64,000 nucleotides of DNA from JBJHBP01 sp050485685 (GTDB lineage Bacteria; Pseudomonadota; Gammaproteobacteria; Steroidobacterales; Rariloculaceae): positions 1 through 64,000 of the forward strand of contig JBJHBW010000004.1 of NCBI GenBank assembly GCA_050485685.1, written 5' to 3'. Every line of letters begins with the position of its first letter. Positions within the stretch are counted from its first letter, which is position 1. Made by a program: the position numbers and the translations under genes. Shown piece after piece: positions 28,484-35,946 of this stretch. A model generated the notes under the pieces. The model worked only from the letters and a program-made list of their open reading frames with translations. It had not been told where the DNA came from and did no database searches.

Positions 28484-28519
28484 CCTTGATGCGCTGAGCA
28501 CCAGGCTCGCGCATCAAGG
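28484..28519. terminator. Strong nested hairpin between the DegT gene and prsR
   Basis: CCTTGATGCGC and GCGCATCAAGG form a perfect 11-bp stem that encloses a second GAGC/GCTC stem. It follows the aminotransferase stop by about 25 bp on the minus strand. No T-tract follows, so it may be an imperfect terminator or an mRNA-processing hairpin that separates the two genes. Confidence 0.45.
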
Positions 28520-28542
28520 CAAAAGGCCGGCTTAGGAGCCGA

Positions 28543-29745
28543 TTATCGGCCGAAAAAACGGGCTATCAGCGCGACGACGCGCTCCAGCTGCTCGGGACGC
28601 AGCTCGGGATAGATTGGCAAAGCCAGGGTTTCTTCCGCCGCGCGTGCGGATTCGGGGAAGTCTTCGCGGCGATGGCCGAGGTAAGCGAAGCACTCCTGCT
28701 GATGCAGCGGCACGGGATAATAGATTTCCGTGCCGACCTTATGCGAACCGAGATAGGCACGCAGCTCATCACGGCGCGGCGCGCGGATCACAAACTGGTT
28801 GAAAATATGTCGATAACCTTCGGTCACCACAGGTAGCGTGACCTCATCATCAAGACCCGCGTCGGCAAACAGCTGCGCATAGACAGCCGCATTGCGCTGC
28901 CGGCCGGCAGTCCAGTCATCCAGCAGCGGCAGCTTCACCAGCAGCACCGCAGCCTGCAATTCGTCGATGCGGAAATTACCACCCACCAACGAGTGGTAGT
29001 ACTTCGGCTCTCCGCCATGCACACGCAGAATGGTCAGCCTGCCAGCCAGCGCATCGTCATTGGCCACGCACATGCCCGCATCGCCGAACGCACCAAGGTT
29101 CTTGGTCGGAAAGAAAGAGAAGCAGCCGATGTCACCGATCCCGCCGGCGCGACGCCCGTCGGCAAGCTCCGAACCGATGGCCTGCGCCGCATCCTCGATG
29201 ACCGTCAGGCCGTATTCCTGCGCAATCGCCATCAACGCCGGCATGTCGGCCATCTGTCCGTACAGGTGCACCGGAATCAGCGCACGCACGTTGCCGCCGG
29301 TCACGCGGTTGACGAGCCGTTCGCCGCGCCGTTCGCATTGCGTTTCAAGAAACGCACGCACGGCCTGCGGGTCGATGTTGAAATCGTGCGGACGTATATC
29401 GCAGAACACCGGACGCGCACCGAGCCTGGCAACGACACCGGCGGTGGCGAAGAACGTGTAGGGCGTCGTGATGACTTCGTCACCGGGACCGATGTCCAGC
29501 GCCATCAACGCGATCAGCAATGCATCGGTACCCGATGACAGGCCGATGCCATGTTGTGCACCGGCATAGTGCGCAACCTGCGCTTCGAGCTGGCGCACAC
29601 GAGGGCCAAGAATGAACTGCTGGCTTTCGCAGACTTCGGCGATGACTTTCAGCGCCTCGGATTTGAACTGCTGATACTGCGCCCGAAGATCAAGCAGCGG
29701 AACATCAATGTCACTTTCCGCTGCGCGTTTCAGTGTCTCGTTCAT
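28543..29745 (-). CDS. DegT/DnrJ/EryC1-type sugar aminotransferase
   Basis: PLP-dependent aminotransferase acting on nucleotide-linked keto sugars for O-antigen or polysaccharide building blocks. 400 aa. N-terminus PLLDLRAQYQQFK, PLP-contact region GLSSGTDALLIALMAL, TTPYTFFATAGVVARLGARP, the catalytic Lys in CFSFFPTKNLGAFGDAGM and the C-terminal VGTEIYYPVPLHQQECF are all family signatures. I use the ATG at 29745; a frame extension to 29787 is possible. The sugar nucleotide is unknown. It stands apart from the main polysaccharide operon 24 kb away. Confidence 0.9.
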   Translation of the reverse strand: MNETLKRAAESDIDVPLLDLRAQYQQFKSEALKVIAEVCESQQFILGPRVRQLEAQVAHYAGAQHGIGLSSGTDALLIALMALDIGPGDEVITTPYTFFATAGVVARLGARPVFCDIRPHDFNIDPQAVRAFLETQCERRGERLVNRVTGGNVRALIPVHLYGQMADMPALMAIAQEYGLTVIEDAAQAIGSELADGRRAGGIGDIGCFSFFPTKNLGAFGDAGMCVANDDALAGRLTILRVHGGEPKYYHSLVGGNFRIDELQAAVLLVKLPLLDDWTAGRQRNAAVYAQLFADAGLDDEVTLPVVTEGYRHIFNQFVIRAPRRDELRAYLGSHKVGTEIYYPVPLHQQECFAYLGHRREDFPESARAAEETLALPIYPELRPEQLERVVALIARFFGR

Positions 29746-30113
29746 AAGTCTTGCTGCAAATGTGCGATGCGATGTCGCAAGGGACATCGTCAGTCAGCTG
29801 TCGTGTGTGTTGGCGTGTGATGCGAACAGGAAACGAGGGCAGCGCTGCCTTTTTCGAAGCCCCGGGAAACCGCCGCCGACCGACGGGACTACCCATGGCT
29901 TCCGACAGGCTCCGAACCCGACAGCGCGCCCTCAAAAAAACTGGTGGGCCATCCGAAGATGAGCTGTGGGGAGGATACCCGCCGCCGCCCGGATCGCCAA
30001 GAGCGGATTTTTATTTCTTTTTATTCAATTGGTTACGATCTATCCCTGCGACGGCCGAGAAGTGGCCCGACCACGCCGGAAAATGTTGCTATTTCGCAAC
30101 GAGCGTGGCAGCG
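29746..30113. other. 368-bp intergenic region upstream of the DegT gene
   Basis: No convincing gene. It contains an AT-rich stretch near 30007-30035 (TTTTTATTTCTTTTTATTC) that contrasts with the GC-rich surroundings, and a weak GTTGC/GCAAC hairpin at 30085-30100 followed on the minus strand by ATTTT, which could end mobA transcription. Nothing else is recognised. Confidence 0.5.
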
Positions 30114-30728
30114 CTAGCCGCGATCCGAAGTGCCCCAGGGCTCAGAACCGCCTGCCAGGCGGCAGTCTTCGGGACTGTTTACGCTGACCAGAACGGGTCC
30201 GGGCGGGGCCTCCAGCACCCTCACATCAGAAGCCTCCAGCAGACGCCGCAGGGACGATCTCCCGGCTGCCACGGCACCGGCCAGGGCCCTGGCCGCCATC
30301 GGCTCCCAGACAGCGCACAGCGGCTCCAGCGTGCCGTCCCCATGGCGAAAGGCCGTCGCCAGCCGGCCCGGATCACGGCCGGCAACCAGCGTCCGGAGCA
30401 CTTCGGACGAAACGTGCGGCATGTCCGCCGCCAGAATCAGCCATGCGGCCTCGGGGTACAGCCCCCAGGCAGCGAGCAGGCCGGCCGCCGGCCCCTGACC
30501 CGTCTCGCGATCCACAATCAGAGGCAGGTCGCGGTACGGGGCCTGTGAACGCTGCGCTTCCCTTACCGACACCAGCACACCGGAGCAAAATGGCGCCAGC
30601 AGATCATGGCTCCATTGCGCCTGTGGCACGCCGTGGTAGTCGATGGCGCCCTTGTCACGGCGCATGCGCCGGCTCTCGCCACCGGCAAGCACCAGACCGC
30701 GCAGCGGCGCGGCGCCCTTTTCTGTCAT
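30114..30728 (-). CDS. mobA: Molybdenum cofactor guanylyltransferase MobA
   Basis: Transfers GMP from GTP to molybdopterin to make the MGD cofactor, required by nitrate reductase. 204 aa. N-terminal nucleotide-binding motif GLVLAGGESRRMRRDKGAI, followed by LIVDRETGQGPAAGLLAAW and the metal-binding LILAADMPHVSSEVLRTL, then FRHGDGTLEPLCAVW. The ATG at 30728 (GGAG upstream) gives MTEKGAAPLRGLVLAGG; the longer frame to 30779 is not supported. It is divergent from the nas regulators, consistent with a supporting role for the molybdoenzyme NasA. Confidence 0.93.
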   Translation of the reverse strand: MTEKGAAPLRGLVLAGGESRRMRRDKGAIDYHGVPQAQWSHDLLAPFCSGVLVSVREAQRSQAPYRDLPLIVDRETGQGPAAGLLAAWGLYPEAAWLILAADMPHVSSEVLRTLVAGRDPGRLATAFRHGDGTLEPLCAVWEPMAARALAGAVAAGRSSLRRLLEASDVRVLEAPPGPVLVSVNSPEDCRLAGGSEPWGTSDRG

Positions 30729-31056
30729 ATCAATACCAACTCCGGGATACCTTGCACCAGCCGACAGCGCGTCGAACATACGCTGCAGCCGGCCCCCTGA
30801 AGCCTCCCCGCACTGATTCAGTGCCGGCGCGACACCGACGCCCGCACATTGTGCACAAGCGTACCGCTTTCAGAGCGAAGTGTACGGCGCAGCGCGTCGC
30901 GTGAGGCCTTGCAACAGGCGTTTGCTGCCACCGTCGCGCCGGCTCGAAGCCCGACCATGGAGCCTGTCCAGGCGCCGCGCACGATTCTTGCATACGCCGT
31001 TTCCAGATACGACGTTGCGGCGCAGCCGCGACGCGATGACCGTCAACGGAGACCCG
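30729..31056. other. 328-bp divergent intergenic region, mobA/nasT
   Basis: Promoter region for two divergent genes. A perfect 10-bp palindrome TTGTGCACAA is at 30849-30858. No sigma54 -24/-12 pair and no convincing sigma70 promoter were seen by eye. The rest shows nothing recognisable. Confidence 0.45.
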
Positions 31057-31662
31057 ATGCCCGATCGTCCACTGCGGATCCTGGTGATTGATGAGAACGC
31101 GATACGTGCCGCGATCCTCGAGGACGGCCTGCGCGAAGCCGGTCCCGTGCAGATTCACCATATCAGCGACATGGCCGACCTGCTGCCGCGCATTGCAACG
31201 ATTGACCCGGACGTGATCCTGATCGACCTCGAGAATCCCAGCCGCGACACGCTGGAACAGATGTTTCAGGTCTCGCGCTGGGCGAAGCGGCCGATCGCGA
31301 TGTTCGTCGACCGCTCCGACAGCGACACCGTATCGGCGGCGATCGATGCCGGTGTGTCAGCCTACATCGTGGACGGCCTGCGCAAGGACCGGGTGCGTTC
31401 GATACTCGATGTCACCATCAAGCGCTTTCACGCCTTCAACCGCCTGCACCACGAACTCAGCGAAGCGCGGATGGCGCTGGACGAGCGCAAGCTGATCGAT
31501 CAGGCCAAGCGCGTGCTGATGAAACAGAAAGGACTGACTGAGGATCAGGCGTACACACTGCTGCGCCGCACTGCAATGAACCAGAACCGCAAGATTGCCG
31601 ACCTGGCCCGCTCGCTGGTGTCGGTATCGGCGATATTCGACGACGGAAAAGGCAATGACTGA
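31057..31662 (+). CDS. nasT: Nitrate-responsive ANTAR antiterminator NasT
   Basis: RNA-binding response-regulator-like antiterminator. 201 aa. Receiver-like domain (RPLRILVIDENAIRAAIL, DVILIDLENPSRDTLEQM) followed by a coiled-coil linker and an ANTAR domain (LIDQAKRVLMKQKGLTEDQA, LRRTAMNQNRKIADLA). ANTAR proteins bind paired stem-loops in leader RNA. The ATG at 31057 has GGAG 7 bp upstream; a second ATG seven codons earlier (31036) is possible. It is followed 54 bp later by nasS and then by a leader with the expected target hairpins. Confidence 0.93.
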   Translation: MPDRPLRILVIDENAIRAAILEDGLREAGPVQIHHISDMADLLPRIATIDPDVILIDLENPSRDTLEQMFQVSRWAKRPIAMFVDRSDSDTVSAAIDAGVSAYIVDGLRKDRVRSILDVTIKRFHAFNRLHHELSEARMALDERKLIDQAKRVLMKQKGLTEDQAYTLLRRTAMNQNRKIADLARSLVSVSAIFDDGKGND

Positions 31663-31716
31663 TTCACCAACCAACCGGCCACCCTCCGGCCAATGCGCTG
31701 CTGACGGAGCAAAACC

Positions 31717-32910
31717 ATGAACCGGCGGGTAGCGGCCGCCTTCGTACCGCTGGTGGACAGCGCCGTGCTGATCGCCGCGCATGAATGCGGCTTCGCCAGC
31801 GAACAGGGCATCACGCTGGCGCTGCTGCGCGAGCCGTCCTGGGCAAGCCTGCGCGATCACCTGAACCTCGGCTATGTGGACTGCGCTCACGCGCTTGCGC
31901 CGCTGCCGGTGGCTACGGCGCTCGGCGCCGGACACGTGCCGGTGGACTGTGTGGTGCCGTTCGTTCTTAGCCGCGGCGGAAACGCGGTCACGCTGTCCCG
32001 GACACTGGCGGATGCAATGGCCGAGCACCTGCCACCCGGCGACAGCCTGCAGAATCCCGAACGGACCGGTGCCGCACTGGCCGCCAGCGTGCGCTCACGA
32101 TCCGCGCCGCTGACACTGGCGGTGGTATTCCCGTTCTCAAGTCATAATTACGACCTGCGCTACTGGCTGGCCGCTGCCGGACTGCACCCGGACCGGGACC
32201 TGCGCCTGGTCACGATTCCGCCACCACTGATGGTGGACAGCCTGCGTGCAGGACACATCGATGGTTTCTGTGTCGGTGAACCCTGGAACAGCCTCGCCGT
32301 TGAACAGGAACTGGGCCGAATCGTCGTGACCAAGTCGCAGATCTTTCCACACAGCCCGGAAAAAGTGCTTGCAGTGCACGCCGACTTCGCCGCCGACGCC
32401 GGCACGCTGGACGCACTGCTGCGCGCACTGGAGGCCGCCGCAGCCTGGTGTGACGATGCAGGCAATCGCCGCGAACTGGCAAGCCTGCTGGCACGACAGG
32501 AATATGTCGGAGTATCGGCATCGTTGATCGAAGCCGCGTTGCAGGGCCGGTCATCACCTCTGGCCACCGACGAACACGGCGATGCGGACTTCCTCTACTT
32601 TCATCGTGTCGCCGCGAACCGGCCGCGTAGTGAGGATGCCCTGTGGTGCTATGCGCAGATGCTGCGCTGGGGCCAACTGGCGAAGCGACCCGGCGACGAT
32701 GGCCTCGCCGCGCGCGTATACCGCCCGGACCTCTACGCCAGGGCTCTGGATGGCATTGCGCCGCCCGCCCTGCCGGCAGTTACATCACAGACACCCGCGC
32801 CGCAACCGGCCGCTTTCGACCGACGACCAGCCTGGCCAGCCAACGTAAGCGCCTACCTCAGGCAGTTTGCACTGCACACTCCGTACACGGAGTTTGTCCC
32901 GGCAGACTGA
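31717..32910 (+). CDS. nasS: Nitrate/nitrite sensor NasS
   Basis: 397 aa paralogue of the periplasmic binding protein NrtA but with no signal peptide (it starts MNRRVAAAFVPLVDSAVLIA), hence cytoplasmic. Shared motifs include FPFSSHNYDLRYWLAAAGLH and AGHIDGFCVGEPWNS. In the known NasS-NasT system NasS sequesters NasT until nitrate or nitrite binds. Position directly after nasT and before the nrt-nas operon fits this. The C-terminal proline-rich stretch (about residues 350-375) is probably a linker. Confidence 0.93.
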   Translation: MNRRVAAAFVPLVDSAVLIAAHECGFASEQGITLALLREPSWASLRDHLNLGYVDCAHALAPLPVATALGAGHVPVDCVVPFVLSRGGNAVTLSRTLADAMAEHLPPGDSLQNPERTGAALAASVRSRSAPLTLAVVFPFSSHNYDLRYWLAAAGLHPDRDLRLVTIPPPLMVDSLRAGHIDGFCVGEPWNSLAVEQELGRIVVTKSQIFPHSPEKVLAVHADFAADAGTLDALLRALEAAAAWCDDAGNRRELASLLARQEYVGVSASLIEAALQGRSSPLATDEHGDADFLYFHRVAANRPRSEDALWCYAQMLRWGQLAKRPGDDGLAARVYRPDLYARALDGIAPPALPAVTSQTPAPQPAAFDRRPAWPANVSAYLRQFALHTPYTEFVPAD

Positions 32911-33137
32911 CTACGCCCTGGCAAGCACCTGCCTCATACGACGGTCGAAGACACTCGCGCCTGCGTGCTGGCCGCCGGAAAAGTCCGATCCTGCACCAAC
33001 CTTGCGCGTTCACAACTGCAAACGCCCGCTTTGCGTGCAGCGTGAACCCGAACGGCACTTCGCGCGACCCTGCATGCACGTTCGCATGAGCCCGCCACAT
33101 AAGGCAGGCGGCCTGATTCTCGCGTGACCGATGCATC

Positions 33138-33152
33138 TGGCACGCATCTTGT
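33138..33152 (+). promoter_or_regulatory. Sigma54-type promoter of the nrt-nas operon
   Basis: TGGCAC at 33138-33143, five bases, then TTGT at 33149-33152. The GG of the -24 element and the G of the -12 element are spaced 10 nt apart, as required. The -12 GC is GT here, a tolerated variant. The expected transcription start is near 33163, about 45 nt before the ANTAR stems. Confidence 0.7.
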
Positions 33153-33206
33153 ATTACCCACTTCATGCAGCTGCGCAAGCACTGCACTGTTCCTCCAACC
33201 CCCCCC

Positions 33207-33241
33207 GGGTCCAATGATGGGCCCTTTGGCAACGCCGCTGA
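33207..33241 (+). promoter_or_regulatory. Candidate NasT/ANTAR target: tandem hexaloop hairpins
   Basis: First stem GGGTCC (33207-33212) with GGGCCC (33219-33224), six base pairs including one G-U, loop AATGAT. Second stem TTGGC (33226-33230) with GCTGA (33237-33241), five pairs including two wobbles, loop AACGCC. Both loops have six bases with A at position 1 and G at position 4, the known ANTAR-target signature. The second hairpin occupies the 5' arm of the terminator, so the two structures exclude each other. Confidence 0.7.
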
Positions 33242-33282
33242 TGCGCACCCGAGTCGGGTGCCGCCACAGCGGCGTTTTTTTT
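33231..33282 (+). terminator. Leader terminator of the nrt-nas operon
   Basis: AACGCCGCTG (33231-33240) pairs perfectly with CAGCGGCGTT (33267-33276), and eight Ts run from 33275 to 33282. A 7-bp stem (GCACCCG/CGGGTGC, 33245-33251 and 33255-33261) sits in the loop. It ends 75 bp before nrtA, so without antitermination transcription should stop before the structural genes. Confidence 0.85.
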
Positions 33283-33357
33283 GCCGGGGAGATCGGGAAC
33301 GCCAGTGCACGGACCGACGGACATACACAGCAACGAATCAGCACGCAGGGAGACGCC

Positions 33358-34803
33358 ATGAAGCACAGTCACACGGCACGACACGGACGCCAGGCGCAGC
33401 ACGGGCATCGTCATGCAGCGCATCGGCCTTTGACACCTACCGGGCTGTTCGCCACAGCGGCCTGCCTGATCCTCGGCGCAACCGCACCGGCCGGCGCGAA
33501 CCCGCCACTGGCGCTGGAGATCGACGAACTGCGCCTGGGCTTCATCAAGCTCACCGACATGGCACCGCTGGCCGTTGCGTGGGAACGCGGCTACTTCGAA
33601 GACGAAGGCCTGTACGTGACACTGGAACCGCAGGCCAACTGGAAAGTGCTGCTGGACCGTGTGATCACCGGCGAACTCGACGGCGCGCACATGCTGGCCG
33701 GCCAGCCGATCGGCGCCACGATAGGCATAGGCACCGAAGCGCACATCGTGACCGCGTTCTCGATGGATCTGAACGGCAACGCGATCACGGTTTCGAATGA
33801 AGTGTGGGAGGACATGCGCCCGCACCTGCCGACATTGGACGACGGCCGTCCGCGCCATCCGATCAGCGCCGAATACCTGCTGCCGGTCATCGATGAATTC
33901 AGCGCCCTGGGCCGACCGTTCCGCATGGGCATGGTGTTTCCGGTTTCGACGCACAACTACGAGCTGCGCTACTGGCTCGCGGCCGGCGGCATACATCCCG
34001 GCTACTACTCAACGGCCGACGTCAACGGTCAGGTGATGGCCGATGTGCTGCTGTCGGTCACGCCGCCGCCGCAGATGCCGGCGACCATGCAGGCCGGTAC
34101 GATCAACGGCTATGCGGTCGGCGAACCGTGGAACCAGCAGGCGGTGTTCATGGGCATAGGCGTGCCGGTGATCACGAACCGCGACATCTGGCACAACAAT
34201 CCGGAGAAGGTGCTGGGTGTGACGCGCGAGTGGGCCGAGACTCACCCGAACACGCACATCGCACTGGTGAAGGCGCTGATCCGCGCCGCGATGTGGCTGG
34301 ACGAAGGCGACAACGCGAATCGCGACGAAGCCGTACGCATGCTCGCGCGACCGGAGTATGTCGGCGCCGATGCGCGCGTGATCGCGAACTCCATGACCGG
34401 CACATTCGAGTTCGAGCGCGGCGACCGTCGCGACGTGCCCGACTTCAACGTGTTCTTCCGCGACTTTGCGAATTTCCCGTTCTACTCCGACGCCGTCTGG
34501 TTCCTGACGCAGATGCGGCGCTGGGGCCAGATCGAGACGGCGAAGTCCGACGACTGGTACCACGAGATCGCACGCTCCGTGTATCTGCCGGATGTGTATC
34601 TGGAAGCTGCGCGCCGGCTCGTGAACGAGGGCCTGGCCCGCGAAGAGGACTTTCCGTGGGACTCGGACGGCTTCCGACCACCACAGGATACGTTCATCGA
34701 CGGCATCGCCTATGACGGGCGCAAGCCGAACGTGTATCTGGAACAGTTCGCGATCGGTCTGCAGGGCGATGAGCGGGTCGTCGGTACGGAGGTCGTCCGA
34801 TGA
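33358..34803 (+). CDS. nrtA: Nitrate ABC transporter substrate-binding protein NrtA
   Basis: 481 aa periplasmic binding protein for nitrate/nitrite. After a long basic, His-rich n-region (seven His in the first 24 residues) comes the hydrophobic signal core GLFATAACLILGATAPAGA, predicted signal-peptidase cleavage near residue 48. The mature part carries LRLGFIKLTDMAPLAVAWER, HNYELRYWLAAGGIHPG and AGTINGYAVGEPWNQQA, matching NrtA. GGGAG precedes the ATG. First gene of the transport-reduction operon; its stop overlaps the nrtB start. Confidence 0.95.
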   Translation: MKHSHTARHGRQAQHGHRHAAHRPLTPTGLFATAACLILGATAPAGANPPLALEIDELRLGFIKLTDMAPLAVAWERGYFEDEGLYVTLEPQANWKVLLDRVITGELDGAHMLAGQPIGATIGIGTEAHIVTAFSMDLNGNAITVSNEVWEDMRPHLPTLDDGRPRHPISAEYLLPVIDEFSALGRPFRMGMVFPVSTHNYELRYWLAAGGIHPGYYSTADVNGQVMADVLLSVTPPPQMPATMQAGTINGYAVGEPWNQQAVFMGIGVPVITNRDIWHNNPEKVLGVTREWAETHPNTHIALVKALIRAAMWLDEGDNANRDEAVRMLARPEYVGADARVIANSMTGTFEFERGDRRDVPDFNVFFRDFANFPFYSDAVWFLTQMRRWGQIETAKSDDWYHEIARSVYLPDVYLEAARRLVNEGLAREEDFPWDSDGFRPPQDTFIDGIAYDGRKPNVYLEQFAIGLQGDERVVGTEVVR

Positions 34804-35876
34804 GCGCCTCCGCTTCATCCGAATCCCTCACCCGCGCGCACCGCAGCAGCCGCCTCGCCGACTGGCTGAACCGCAGCGAGAAGCGCTTCGCCGTGCTCGG
34901 CTTCGGCTGGCTGGTGCCGATGCTGCGCCTTGCCACCGGCGAGAACCCGCGCGAGCAGGCACGTGAACTATGGCATCTGCTCGGTGTGCCGCTGATCGCG
35001 ATCGGCCTGTTTCTCGCATTGTGGGCGGAACTGGCGCCGCGCGTGGATACCAGCCTGGGTGCAATCCCCGGACCCGTCGCGGTCTGGGCCGAAGCACGCA
35101 ACCTGATGGAAGATCACCGCAGCGAACGCGAACGCCGCACCGCGTTCTACGAACGCCAGCACGAGCGCAACGCCGCGCAGCTCGCCGCCGACCCCGACGC
35201 CGAGATCCGCATCCGCCGCTACACCGGCCGCCCGACCTACATCGATCAGATCATGACCAGTCTGAAGACCGTGTTCACCGGTTTCCTGCTGGCCACGCTG
35301 ATCGCCGTGCCGCTGGGCATCATGGCCGGGCTGTCACGCACCGTGAACGCCGCGATCAGTCCGCTGGTGCAGGTGTTCCGGCCGGTCTCGCCACTGGCCT
35401 GGCTGCCCATCGTGACCATGGTCGTCAGCGCGCTGTACGTGAGTTCGGACCCGATGTTCGAACGCTCCTATCTGACCTCGGCGATCACGGTCACGCTGTG
35501 CTCGCTGTGGCCGACGCTGATCAACACCGCGCTGGGTGTGGCCAGCATAGACCGCGATCTGATGAACGTCGGCCGCGTGCTGAAACTGCGCTGGCCAACG
35601 CGCGTCACGAAGATCGTATTGCCGTCGGCCCTGCCGCTGATGTTCACCGGACTGCGGCTGTCGCTGGGCGTGGGTTGGATGGTGCTGATCGCCGCCGAGA
35701 TGCTGGCGCAGAACCCGGGACTCGGCAAGTTCGTCTGGGATGAATTCCAGAACGGTTCGTCATCGTCGCTGGCGCGGATTCTCGTCGCCGTGTTCACGAT
35801 CGGCCTGATCGGCTTTCTGCTCGATCGACTGATGGTGGCGCTGCAGTCGGCGGTCACGCACTCGGCGGCGCGGTGA
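34800..35876 (+). CDS. nrtB: Nitrate ABC transporter permease NrtB
   Basis: 358 aa inner-membrane permease. First helix LLGVPLIAIGLFLALWAEL (about residue 60-80), then a charged cytoplasmic or periplasmic insertion (roughly residues 100-145, many Arg/Glu), followed by four to five helices. The EAA-type loop is visible around LINTALGVASIDRDLMNVGR and LPLMFTGLRLSLGVGWMVLIAAEM. The N-terminal extension and the charged insert make it longer than many NrtB proteins. ATGA overlap with nrtA indicates coupled translation. Confidence 0.93.
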   Translation: MSASASSESLTRAHRSSRLADWLNRSEKRFAVLGFGWLVPMLRLATGENPREQARELWHLLGVPLIAIGLFLALWAELAPRVDTSLGAIPGPVAVWAEARNLMEDHRSERERRTAFYERQHERNAAQLAADPDAEIRIRRYTGRPTYIDQIMTSLKTVFTGFLLATLIAVPLGIMAGLSRTVNAAISPLVQVFRPVSPLAWLPIVTMVVSALYVSSDPMFERSYLTSAITVTLCSLWPTLINTALGVASIDRDLMNVGRVLKLRWPTRVTKIVLPSALPLMFTGLRLSLGVGWMVLIAAEMLAQNPGLGKFVWDEFQNGSSSSLARILVAVFTIGLIGFLLDRLMVALQSAVTHSAAR

Positions 35877-35946
35877 GCGCTCAGCCGACGATCCGCTCCG
35901 AACCAAACGCACACGACGACGCGAAAGCAACGGGAAGAGTACGACG

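Larger units (their letters stand above)
32911..33357. other. 447-bp regulatory region and leader of the nrt-nas operon
   Basis: Noncoding. It holds a sigma54-type promoter (33138-33152), a two-stem ANTAR-type target (33207-33241), and a strong intrinsic terminator (33231-33282). Upstream of the promoter (32911-33137) I see no clear enhancer consensus for NtrC, which would be expected for nitrogen control; a search with a matrix is needed. Confidence 0.75.

Noticed and set aside
30849..30858. TTGTGCACAA as a defined operator
   Set aside because: A lone 10-bp palindrome without a second copy or matching known consensus; kept only as a note in the intergenic entry.
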